From: Micropterix aruncella
Taxonomy: Eukaryota; Arthropoda; Insecta; Lepidoptera; Micropterigidae
NCBI GenBank assembly: GCA_944548615.1
Contig: OX155961.1
Location: 21,594,773 to 21,658,772, forward strand
Length of the DNA: 64,000 bases
Reading direction: 5' to 3'
The notes under the pieces are model-generated. The model was not told the origin of the DNA, ran no database searches, and saw nothing but the letters and a program-made list of their open reading frames with translations. Shown in pieces: positions 50,978 through 60,205 of the stretch. A program made the position numbers and the translations under genes. Numbering within the stretch: the stretch's first letter is position 1; the number at the start of each line of letters is the position of its first letter.

Positions 50978-52006
50978 TATCTGTCAGAGCGTTTTCAAAA
51001 AGTAATTTTGAAAGATGTATCTGGCCGTCAATCGATTTCCTCTCTTCGTGAAGTTAAAACAGGCGTACCACAGGGATCGATACTGGGCCCGGTCTTATTT
51101 GCACTATATACTTCTGACATAGCTGCAAATTTTGAAAACTGTCGCTATCATCTATATGCCGACGACACTCAATTAATGCATTCCATAGACACGAATTGTC
51201 CATTTTCAGCAGTCAGCCTAATCAATGCCGATCTTGAAAGGTTATCCGCTTGGTCCAATAAACATGGCTTACAAATCAACCCTTCGAAGTCATGTTTTAT
51301 GATTATTGGGTCGAAACAGGGCAGGACTAAAATTGCTAACTATGGCTCTCTTCCTATAATGGTGGACAGTTTGCCAATACCACTGGTCACTACGGCTAAA
51401 AATCTGGGTATTCTATTTGATGGAAAATTGCGGTTTGAGGAACATGTCAGCAAAGGCGTTGGATGGGGTTTCTCACGTCTAAAGGCCTTATACAGAATTC
51501 GGGAGTACCTCAGCGTCAGAATCAGAATACTACTTGTAAATGCCCTTATATTGTCTATAATGGACTATGGCGACTGAGTGTACGGCCCCTGTCTATATAG
51601 GAAGACTGAGCGGAGACTTCAGAGACTGCAAAATGCCTGCGCAAGATTTTGCTTTAGGATTCCTCCACGTCATCATGTGTCACCATTCCTTGCGAAAGCT
51701 TCCATGTTGAATATGAGTAAAAGAAGGCAGCTCCATCTTACGACCCTTGTACTCAAGGTAGTACGCAATAAACAGCCGCGATATCTTTACTCTATTATGA
51801 CGTGGTCCCGTAACCGGCATGTCCATTCAACACGGGCACGTGAACAACTTGCTATAATACCCAAGCACAAAACTACACATTTCCAGTGCAGCTTTTCGTA
51901 TTATTCTGCGGTTGTATGGAATCGGTTGGGAATAGCTTTGCGATCGAAATCAATTGCAGTATTTAAGGACCACTTTAAAAGTTTATTATTAAAGGAAGAT
52001 ATTTAG
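50978..52006 (+). pseudogene. CR1/Jockey-type LINE reverse transcriptase, 3' fragment (motifs B and C)
   Basis: This continues the gene begun at 48944. GVPQGSILGPVLF (from 51062) is palm motif B and YADD (51155-51166) is the catalytic motif C. NPSKSCFMIIGS and AKNLGILFDGKLRFEEHV are the thumb-side motifs of the family. A TGA at 51575-51577 interrupts IMDYGD*VYGPCL in frame. After it the C-terminal region continues (RRLQRLQNACARFCFRI ... WNRLGIALRSKSI) to TAG at 52004. With a nonsense codon, a split by a DNA element and a missing 5' half, this copy is dead. The clade (CR1 or Jockey group) is not resolved. Confidence 0.9.
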
Positions 52007-52514
52007 ATGTCATAATTTGATTTTATTTTAAAATAACTATTGCTAATTGGATTATTACTATTGTCTTTGTTTATTTATTAATTTGTAACCTGATTATTTA
52101 ATGTTAAATATTTTGATTTTGATTATTTTTGATTTATTATATGTAGATTATTAAATTTATGTAATTACGTTATTTTCTTTTAATATCATTTAATGTTAAA
52201 TATCTTGATTTTGATTATTTCGATTTGTGTATTTATTTGATTATGATTATTTGGATTTTTTGTTTTAAGATTTATTTGATTTGGTTATTTTATTTTAAAA
52301 ATCATATACCTATGTATCAATAATTAATAGGTGTGTCCTGAAAACCAGGATAAGAGATATCCTGAGGATACCCCTAATTTGCAGCGTTTGTAGCTTTATT
52401 TCATAGTCTTTGTCTATTTATAGTTTTAATTTTTAATGTGTGTGTTCTTGTTTTTTTTGTATATGTTTTTTATAACAGCTGCAAATAAATAAATAAATAA
52501 ATAAATAAAATAAA
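52007..52514 (+). other. LINE 3' UTR with two hairpins and an AAATA tail
   Basis: This is AT-rich DNA after the stop codon. Two short hairpins lie side by side: TCCTG...CAGGA (52336-52350) and TATCC-TGA-GGATA (52358-52370). The element ends in a tail of AAATA/AAAT repeats (about 52485-52514). Paired hairpins and simple-repeat tails are common at CR1-group 3' ends and are thought to guide the reverse transcriptase. Confidence 0.7.
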
Positions 52515-52640
52515 TCTAACCTTAAATTTGAAAATTCAAATTTCATGCCTGATCCTACCGGTGGTTTCATAAGGTTGCACCAGAAATATAGAAAAAATAT
52601 CTGACAAAACACATATAGCACTTCTCTGCCGATATAGAAA
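52515..52640 (+). repeat. Composite repeat, copy F, right part (truncated)
   Basis: It resumes with TCTAACCTTAAATTTG, the inverted satellite-like segment and CATGCCTGATCCTACCGG. It runs to CTCTGCCGATATAGAAAA, where it breaks off before the tRNA-like domain. Its left part is the decamer block at 48765, and the LINE lies in between. Confidence 0.8.
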
Positions 52641-53091
52641 ATAAATACATACATAATAAATAGCGAAAATAAATACATACATAAATGTCGTGAAATAATA
52701 ATAATAAATTAATTATTCTATATACACATTTTCTAAGGTCCTATATAATTCTATTATATAAGCAGTACGATTTAATAAATTAATATCTATATGATGGAAC
52801 CTAGTATCATAATATAAGGTCATAAGACGTTACATAAGGGCATTTTGTGCATAATAAGTATTTGCGCGTTGTAATTTGAGGAGCTCCAATGGTTCGAGAT
52901 GGGACGAAAAATTACAAGTTTTCTACGAGGTATGAGCTGTTGATGCTATTATTCAGGATTTTATAGAGGAAAACCATATCCGCAACCGTGCACCTGTCCT
53001 CGAGCGAGTGAAGATGGAAGTGGCTCAGTCTGCTATCATATGAGTGAAGTCCTAGATATTGCCGAAAGATAAGATGCCTCAAAAATATTTT
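52641..53091. other. AT-rich DNA, no gene recognised
   Basis: It contains ATACATA and AATAATAATAA simple tracts and otherwise unique AT-rich sequence. The last part (from about 52900) may be the degraded 3' end of the minus-strand LINE that follows, but I see no convincing motif. Confidence 0.5.
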
Positions 53092-53585
53092 CTAGACTAC
53101 CTCAATTCTCATTTTATAGACCCTGTATTGCGGGTTCCAGATAGATGACGAACATTCTGAAACACTATGGACATAAGCACAATATAGCGAAATAGGTTTA
53201 AAATTTGTAAACGGCTTAGAAATCCTAGTGATAAAGCCCAAAGTTTTCATTGCTTTACCAATCATACTCTCGATGTGCTGGTTGAATGATAGTTTACCAT
53301 CTAATATTAAACTAAGATCCCGTATACAATCTTTGGTTGGAATTCTTTCCTTGTTTATGTTATAAATAAATTGAATCAATACTCTCTTGCGACTAAATGT
53401 AACACAATTACATTTCGATGCCTGGTGTTTATAGGCAGTTTAATTAGAGTATGCAATCTGATCTTTGCAGTATGCAAAGAGGCGATCGATATCTTGCTGA
53501 ATTCCACGGCAGTTGGACGCATCATCCACTTGTGTCTATTTTTAAATTGTCAGCATATAAAATATGTCGCGACCTTAGAAAATAT
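53092..53585 (-). pseudogene. Minus-strand LINE reverse transcriptase, motif C and thumb region
   Basis: Read on the minus strand, the order is HILYADNLKI, then VDDASNCRGIQQDIDRLFAY, then SKCNCVTFSRKR, then DLSLILDGKLSFNQHI and LYCAYVHSVSECSSSIWNPQ. YADN (about 53556-53567) stands where YADD belongs, so the second catalytic aspartate is lost. A frameshift follows LKIDT, and a TAA lies near 53451. The pattern is that of APE-type LINE reverse transcriptases. Its motif B lies at 54036-54175 on the same strand, separated by a plus-strand insertion. Confidence 0.85.
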
Positions 53586-53587
53586 GA

Positions 53588-54035
53588 TCCTATGTCGCTG
53601 AGGAACAAACCATACGAAGTACGACTGAACGAACTTCGCCTGACAACATTAGAGGAACGTAGACAGCGAGGAGACTTGATAGAAAGCTACAAAATGCTTC
53701 ATGGTTATTACAGTGTGCCCAACCTCGAGAGCATGTATAGGTACCCTGAACACCAATAAGCAGCTGCGTGGACACTCGTTGAAGCTAAATAAGACAATTG
53801 CAGCATCGAACCCCAGGAAATATTTTTTGACAAATCGTGTGGTGGATGCTTGGAATGCGTTGCCAGAGGAAGTGATCAGTGCTATCTCTGTCAATAGCTT
53901 TAAAAACAAACTGAACATTTTTCTTAGTGCAAAACAGTCACAAGTTTAAAAACAAGTGCATGTGATATACACGCATCAGCCTTAATCTGCTAGTGTATAA
54001 TATAATAATAATAATAAATAATAATAATAATATAT
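53588..54035 (+). pseudogene. Plus-strand LINE C-terminal fragment with TAA-rich tail
   Basis: The frame reads YDPMSLRNKPYEVRLNELRL and then TTLEERRQRGDLIESYKMLH, the region near the C-terminus of CR1-group polyproteins. A frameshift near 53745 moves the reading to TNKQLRGHSLKL and then FLTNRVVDAWNALPEEVI, ending at TAA 53947. A tail of ATA/TAA repeats (54000-54035) closes it. It is a 5'-truncated insertion of about 450 bp. It sits between motifs B and C of the minus-strand LINE, so it is the younger of the two. Confidence 0.8.
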
Positions 54036-54175
54036 TTATTAAATAATAATGGCCCTAAATGTGAGCCCTGCGGAACACCTGACGGGATTACCGCAAAATT
54101 GGACCAATGTCCGCCGACGACAACTGCTCGGTGTCGGTTTAACAGAGGATTTTTTATAGCGAGTCCAGGCACTGT
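54036..54175 (-). pseudogene. Minus-strand LINE reverse transcriptase, motif B
   Basis: On the minus strand it reads NRHRAVVVGGHWSNF and then SGVPQGSHLGPLLFN. GVPQGSHLGPLLF is palm motif B. The next residues in the family would lead into YADD, and these appear at 53585 downward, so the two pieces belong to one element cut by 53588-54035. Nothing upstream (motif A or endonuclease) is recognisable past about 54175. Confidence 0.85.
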
Positions 54176-54640
54176 ATAAGTTAAATAATAATCACTAAAC
54201 AATTTTAGGATAAATTTATTTCACTTGATAATACTTACATATAAGTTGTCTTATGTATAATGAATTTGTTAATAATTACATGTAGAATCGTCAATATATT
54301 TTTAAAATGCCAAAAGCGCATAATTAGGTTTGAATAAATGATAAAAATTAAATTACATATATAAACGATAAACTTAATATAAATAAGCCGATACAGTGGA
54401 ATGCTACCGTAATCTAAATAAAAACAAAGCAAGCAACGATGCGGGTACGAAAAAAATAGCAATTCAAAAGAAATCCACTACAGCAGATTTTTATAAAATT
54501 TTACCACACCAATTATGAAAATATTTCGAAAGCCTAACATTTTTACACAATATTTTCTTTCTAACGACAAAATAAGAGATATTTTTTTGTATTACGACGA
54601 ATAAAACATTTAGGTAGTGATAAGTAGACAATAATAGGGG
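54176..54640. other. AT-rich DNA, no feature recognised
   Basis: I see no coding signal, tandem repeat or terminal repeat. Short A and T runs dominate. Confidence 0.5.
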
Positions 54641-54713
54641 AAAGACTGGCGCTGGGCGGCTTCGGCGCGGCGGCCGATCGGCGCCGCGTCGCGCGCCCAG
54701 CCCAACAACATCC
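54641..54713. other. GC-rich self-complementary block
   Basis: About 65 bp of GC-rich sequence stand in AT-rich surroundings. GCTGGGCG (near 54653) pairs with CGCCCAGC (near 54693), and inside it GCGGCG...CGCCGC can pair around CCGATCGG. It can form a long stem. Its function is unknown. Confidence 0.6.
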
Positions 54714-55853
54714 ATGACAAACGCTTCTCAGCTGTCAAAAACTACATACTTTCATCGAGGAAAAAAAAGTCAAAACTACGAGATATCGTCATTTCGCGAC
54801 TACGGAATCAACTCTACCTTTTGTTTTGGTATCGATCGTTTGGCATCTGTTGTTTGCTTCGAGCGGTCTCTAATCGAACCTCTCGTTACGACTCTTTGTA
54901 AGTTATCGAATGCAACACGTTTCCAGTATTTAATGTGGACGTCTGTTAATTGTCGGTATTTGTCCGAGGCAAAGTGGATATGTAACGATTGCAGCGGGCC
55001 AACCGGAAGTGGCCAGCGGCGTTACGGGCATTCTTCGGCCTAAACTTGCCAACGAACGCACTCTGCGCTTCGCCACAAATAGTATTCAGATGCCACGCAT
55101 AAGATACAGTACGGTTACAGCATTTCTAGTTAGATACTTTAAATGTTTTTTTTTATATTTTAAATACTACAATTACATATTCCGATATAACGTTACGATT
55201 GAGGTTGTTCAATGAGCGTCGAGATGACGGCCAATCTCAATGCAGAATGCCAATATTCCCTCGGAGAAGATACTCAGAGAGAGCGGGCATCTTCTGGTAG
55301 AGACTGGTAGCGGTGCGTCTGCCCCGTCACGTACTTATAATGTGGTCGTATGGAGTTGTGAGTTAAATCGATGATTTAATGTGTGGTAGCCTGGCTGCTA
55401 CAACCCAACGATTCGTCGGTGGTGTCACTGCTAGTATCATCCCCGCATAGTTTTGCTTCGTTTTGACCTGTAAGACAAAGAGCAATTCATTCACATCAGA
55501 CCAAACCCTCGCCTTTGCTTTGTACTGCACGAAGGAAGGACTGAAAGTAAGGTTAAATAAGAAACAATCATTCTTCACACAGTTGCGAGAGTAAAACCTG
55601 CCATGGAATAAAACTAAACTTGTCTGAATGAACAAATATCTTATTGGATTCATAAAGATTATGTCAAAAGTAAGAAGCCACCGTTTTATGAAGACAAAAT
55701 GTTTAAAAAATACATCCATCGGTTAAATGATATACATATACCTACTGATATATGATATACCCCTAAATATTATCCGAACAATATATAAATATTATAATCC
55801 ATAGAAAATCTATGGATTATGCCTACCGATAGCTGATTTTAAACATATTAAAT
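54714..55853. other. Unassigned DNA, no supported gene
   Basis: Base composition is more balanced than upstream. Open frames of about 110 codons on each strand (54714-55043 plus, 55363-55719 minus) show no motif, no biased composition and no splice context that would support them. I see no repeats beyond short runs. Confidence 0.45.
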
Positions 55854-56038
55854 ACATTATAAATAGGATAGAAAACGAATTTACCACGTGAAATTTGTAG
55901 GACCCGACGTTTCGGTGACGTTGCAGCCGCCGTTGTCTAGGGTAGACTACCCTAGACAACGGCGGCTGCAACGTCACCGAAACGTCGGGTCCTACAAATT
56001 TCACGCGATAAATTCGTTTTCTATCCTATTTATAATGT
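55854..56038. repeat. Near-perfect palindrome, 92-bp arms around one base
   Basis: The arms meet at A55946 (CTAGGGTAG-A-CTACCCTAG). They run outward through GCAACGTCACCGAAACGTCG and CTACAAATTTCACG to ACATTATAAATAGG. Only two mismatches occur in 92 bp (TTTACCACG against TTTATCGCG). As DNA it can extrude a cruciform; if transcribed it would be a long hairpin. No target duplication is visible. It may be a foldback element or a recent inverted duplication. Confidence 0.95.
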
Positions 56039-56082
56039 CAAACAACCGCGATAGCCTTCGATTTTATATATTAAATACAATA

Positions 56083-56148
56083 AATATAAATAAATACAGA
56101 CAGAGTTGCCATGGAATTTACCAACCGGAGTCATCATAATAAATACTA
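56083..56148 (-). mobile_element. Diverged 3'-end fragment of the R2-type element, reversed
   Basis: On the minus strand it reads ATTATGATG, ACTCCGGTTGGTAAATTCC, ATGGCAACTCTGTCTG, TATTTATTTA. This is a diverged copy of the element 3' terminus seen at 56556-56610 and 60150-60205. It is truncated to about 60 bp and lies in the opposite orientation, 50 bp outside the mariner left end. Confidence 0.75.
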
Positions 56149-56199
56149 GTAGGATCTGAATTTATTTTCATACTGAGGATTTGTAAAATTTTAAACATA

Positions 56200-56365
56200 C
56201 GAGGGTCGATCAATAAGTACCCGTGTTAGGAATGAAGAGGCATGTTTTTGACAATTTTTTTTTTCTATTTTTCAACGTAATCTCCTTTTAGTACAATACA
56301 CTTTTCCCAAAGTTTCTGCCATTTCTTTAAGCCCTCAAAAAATACGACTTATCAAACTCTTTAAA
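56200..56365 (-). mobile_element. Mariner element, left end and transposase C-terminus
   Basis: The element starts CGAGGGTCGATCAATAAGTA, preceded by TA (56198-56199). The first 27 bp are the exact inverted repeat of the right end at 61293-61319. The minus strand encodes the transposase C-terminus: FKEFDKSYF, a one-base frameshift, then GLKKWQKLWEKC and LKGDYVEK with stop TAG at 56265-56267. The coding stretch ends at 56365, where R2-type DNA begins. With 60206-61319 the original mariner is 1,280 bp, the usual size for this superfamily. Confidence 0.92.
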
Positions 56366-56610
56366 CAACTCTTTCTTAGAAAAATTATCTAAAACTGCGA
56401 TTTGCGCATCTCAAATTCTATGGCTTCGAAGGGGGAGTGAATGGGTGGCAAGGTGAACGCTCACATGTGGCAAGACAGCTGTCCTAAACCTACCACAGCC
56501 GGTTCGTAAGTCCGGAATCCACTGCTCACCCCCCAGAAGTGTAAAAAATAGTATTATGATGGGCCCGACTCCGGTCGGTGAATTCCATGGCAGCTCCGTT
56601 TGTATTTATT
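56366..56610 (+). mobile_element. R2-type retrotransposon, 5'-truncated copy (245 bp)
   Basis: From CAACTCTTTCTTAG to TGTATTTATT it matches 59961-60205 with no difference I could see. It holds the last coding bases and the whole 3' UTR of the element. It is followed directly by the 5' end of the full-length copy, so two copies sit head to tail in one target. Confidence 0.92.
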
Positions 56611-56618
56611 GTAAACCC

Positions 56619-56721
56619 CCTGATCATCAGGATGACAACAACAAAAGAGTTGTGACAGCCGGAGAGACGGTGGACGGCGTGAAAGAACGCATCGGGTCGA
56701 TGGCCTTGCAAGCCAGACCCG
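56619..56721 (+). other. 5' UTR hairpins of the R2-type element
   Basis: CCTGAT-C-ATCAGG (56619-56631) is a short palindrome 9 bp from the 5' end. CGGGTC (56693-56698) pairs with GACCCG (56716-56721) around GGC...GCC. R2-type elements often carry a self-cleaving HDV-like ribozyme at the 5' end. I could not fold this region well enough to say whether one is present. Confidence 0.45.
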
Positions 56722-59700
56722 ATTATTTATAAAGCAAAAAAGAAAAAAAAGGAAATATGCCCCCAAGCGGCCTATCAGGGGGGGAGAATTCCCGCTACCC
56801 CAGTAGAAACCCCAAACAACGACACGGCTAAAACGACACCGGACCTTGCTTGCCCTATCTGCGGGAAACAATATAAACGATTAGCATGGTTAAATAAACA
56901 CATTGCTGGGCACGATGATAGCGACGCTGCACGTCAGTGTCTTAAACCGTCGCAAGGAGTCACGGACAGAGTTGAACCTCACATGTCCCTTGACTCCACA
57001 TCTGCCCGCAGTTTGTCACCCGACCGGTCTCCTCTACCCGCGCAAATCGTATCCTTCCCTCCTCTAAAATTCCCTTCACTTGCGAAAGAGGACTGGGAAT
57101 TTCATAATAATAATTTAACTTCTATTCTTGACCACTCTGTGAACCGTAATGCCCCTGCCAGCGTCCAGCTGTCGTCCTTCCAGGTGGCGGTCCATGAATA
57201 CTTCTCGGGTGTTTACCCAAAATCTACCCATGTCGACCCGGTTCACAGAGAAAACGCATTTAAGGCAAAGCTCCGTAGGCAAAAGCGGCTACTTCGTCGC
57301 CAGTTACGTGAAGCCAAGAAAGCCGGGGATAAAGCCCTCTGCCACAACTTCTCGCGCGCGTACCGCTCTATACTAAAACTCATACAGAGCGTAGCAACGC
57401 AAAACGACAAACGCAAGGCAGCATTTCTCAAATCCAAAGAGGAAGCCCGGTTCGACAAAAACCGTTTTAACTACAGCAAAACGGTTTTGTCTGCCGCCAA
57501 GGGAAAAATCCAAATCCCGGAAGATATGGCCACAGAATACTTTTCGACCACGTATGAGGACCCAATGCGGCTCCATAATTACAGCCCTCCGCCGGGCATT
57601 ACACCTCCGCCCCTGCCTACGGTAGCTTTTGCTTCTCAACCTCCATCACTAGATGAGATTCTTAATCAAGTAAAGAGGGAGCCGTCGGGCTCTACTCCGG
57701 GTCCCGATGGTATTCCCTATTTAGTATACAAAAAATGCCCCTGCCTTCTGCAATATTTAGGATCCATCTTCCGAAATATATGGAATAGCGGTGTAGTCCC
57801 ACAGAATTTTGGCCGAGCGACAGTCATCTTAATTCCGAAGGTCCCAGTTTGCACCGGACCAAAGGACGCTCGGCCCATTGCTCTCACAGACACTGTGGCC
57901 AAAATCTTTTTTAGCATAGTCCACACGAGGATGAGCGAATTCATGCACCGGAATGAGTACCTTGGAGTATCAGTTCAAAAAGGCTTCATGCGCGGCGTCT
58001 CGGGCTGCCTCGAGCACAACTCTCTCCTGGCTGCTGCCATCAAGGATGCGAGACAGCACGAACGCCAAATCAATGTATGCTGGCTCGACCTAGAGAATGC
58101 CTTTGGGTCAGTCCGACACAGTCCCCTCCACTTTGCACTCCGCTGGTACAACTTCCCACCAGTCGTGCGTGACATTGTAGCCTCCTACTACAACTGTCTG
58201 ACTTTCCATGTTAAAACGCAAGAATGGACTACCCGCTCTATACCATATTCAATTGGACTATTTCAGGGCTGTTGCCTCTCCCCGACGATTTTTAATATAG
58301 TTTTTAATATACTTCTGGAAAGCCTGAGCCAGTTTGACAGGAAGTGGGGCTACCGTTTTAAAACAGACGGCCAATACACCTCGTCGTGCCTCGCTTTTGC
58401 CGACGACCTAACTTTCATCACCAGAAGCCCCAAGCAGCTTTCCCTGCTATTACAGAAAGTGGAGCTTTTCTGCGACTGGTCAGGCTGTATAAAAGTGAAG
58501 CCCTCCAAATGATTTTGCCTTGGACTCGCCCGCATGGGCACAAAATTTACATCCTATGACCCCAAATTGGTCTATAAGGGCTCTAATATCTCCCTTATAG
58601 ACCCAAACAATCATTTCAAATTCCTCGGCAGAAAAATCACCCATCAGGGAAAAGACGTCTCGGGCGATCATGTTATAGAGCATTTCAAAAGTTGCCTGGC
58701 GAAAATAGATGCCTTGCTAATTTCTGGCCCTCGTAAGGCCTGGATCTATGACAATTATCTAACGTCACATTTGTCATGGCCCTTTCTTATTTACGATTTT
58801 ACCAAAACCCAACTGTCCCGTCTAGATGCACTGGTGACAGCTAGTTTAAAATCCTGGCTGTCCTTAGCCAAACCAGCTGACCCCTCGACTCTCTTCAGGT
58901 CCAAACAAAATTTTGGGCTAGCGCTTAAACTGCCCTCTCTGCTCTACGCCAACTCCAGAATAACCAAAAATTCGATTCTGTGCAATTCCAAAGATCCGGC
59001 AATATCGAAGCACGTAATAAGTGGCTGTAGTGATTCAAATGAACTACAAGCCCGCGTAGACTTCCACAAAAGGTTCCTTACTGGAATCAGCCAGAATGGC
59101 ACTGGTCTGGGGTATGGCAGTACAACCACGAGCGACGTGGACTTGAAGAAGTCTCTTTTGCGGGGAGATTACGACAGCAAGAGTATGGCTCATGCTATTG
59201 GCCTTCAATGCCAGAATGACTGGACAACAATTGGTGACTTTTGCATTCCGCCTCCAATGCACTGGAAGGTAATGCTCTATGACTGGACGCCAGAGATGCT
59301 GAAATTTTATTTGAATGCCTTTCAGCATACACTTCCAGACCCCAGTAACCTCGCTCGTTGGAGCTTTGCCGAGGATAGTTCTTGTCCCCTCTGTAGCAAT
59401 ACCCCTTGCACAGCTAGACACATTCTAGCTGGCTGCAAGGTGGCCTTAGATCAAGGACGGTACACTTACCGCCATGACAAAGTTCTCGCTGTTATTCGCG
59501 AGGTAATTAGTCTCTCAGTGGCTCGTGCCAACAAGGGTTTGACAGTATCCTCCAAACCCCCAATACAGTTTGTGCGGGATGGCTCTAAAGGCAAAAAACA
59601 TTTAACTACAAAACCTTTCTCAATAATCGAGAAAGCTACAGATTGGACTCTGGAGGTTGATTCGGTCTCTAAGCAGTATAAATTCCCTGAAAGTCTCGGA

Positions 59701-60051
59701 TGCACAGCCCTCCGTCCAGATATAACTCTTTACTCTCTATCTCGGAAGGTGGCTCTTATTGTAGAATTAACTGTTCCATGGGAATCAAATATCCCAAAAG
59801 ACCACGAGTACAAATTAAATAAATACCATGATCTTGCAAATGCCGTAACCCGGAACGGCTTCACTGTTCACCTTCACGCGGTGGAAGTTGGCGCTCGTGG
59901 CCTGCCAGCTAAATCTCTATTTCACCTCTTTAAAGATCTTGGCCTTTCCAGAAAAATAATCAACTCTTTCTTAGAAAAATTATCTAAAACTGCGATTTGC
60001 GCATCTCAAATTCTATGGCTTCGAAGGGGGAGTGAATGGGTGGCAAGGTGA
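56683..60051 (+). pseudogene. R2-type polyprotein (reverse transcriptase plus endonuclease), one in-frame TGA
   Basis: The frame is open from 56683, after TGA 56680-56682. The first ATG is at 56983 (residue 1 below), giving 1,022 residues. Upstream of that ATG, in frame and without any ATG, lies a C2H2 finger CPICGKQYKRLAWLNKHIAG(H) (C56851, C56860, H56899, H56911), so the protein probably starts at a non-AUG codon. In the reverse transcriptase, GPDGIP is at 240-245, motif A CWLDLENAFG with D369, motif B FQGCCLSPTIFN from 427, and motif C FADD at 472-475. The zinc knuckle is C801-C804-H813-C818. The restriction-like endonuclease has RPD at 911-913 and ELTVPWE at 928-934. TGA replaces residue 510 (KPSK*FCLGLAR); the frame goes on unbroken to TGA at 60049. 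Apart from that stop every landmark is intact, so the copy is young. Confidence 0.88.
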
Positions 60052-60205
60052 ACGCTCACATGTGGCAAGACAGCTGTCCTAAACCTACCACAGCCGGTTC
60101 GTAAGTCCGGAATCCACTGCTCACCCCCCAGAAGTGTAAAAAATAGTATTATGATGGGCCCGACTCCGGTCGGTGAATTCCATGGCAGCTCCGTTTGTAT
60201 TTATT
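60052..60205 (+). other. 3' UTR of the R2-type element
   Basis: 154 bp, present also at 56457-56610 and, in diverged form and reverse orientation, at 56083-56148. In R2-type elements the 3' UTR RNA is what the reverse transcriptase binds before target-primed synthesis. The shared end is CCGTTTGTATTTATT. Confidence 0.75.

Larger units (their letters stand above)
56611..60205 (+). mobile_element. R2-type (restriction-like endonuclease) non-LTR retrotransposon, full-length 3.6 kb
   Basis: The element spans from the end of the truncated copy to the mariner sequence TATCGCTTCTG. It has a short 5' UTR, a single long frame with a zinc finger, reverse transcriptase, zinc knuckle and restriction-like endonuclease, and a 154-bp 3' UTR. 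Elements of this group nick a specific target and prime reverse transcription from it. The domain order matches the R2/NeSL/Hero side of the tree. The C-terminal region (GCK...QGRYTYRHDKVL and ELTVPWE) most resembles Hero-like elements as I remember them, but the clade is not fixed here. The 3' end carries no poly(A), only TGTATTTATT. Confidence 0.88.

Noticed and set aside
54714..55043. 109-codon plus-strand frame
   Set aside because: No recognisable motif and no splice or composition support.
55363..55719. 118-codon minus-strand frame
   Set aside because: No motif; composition matches local noncoding DNA.
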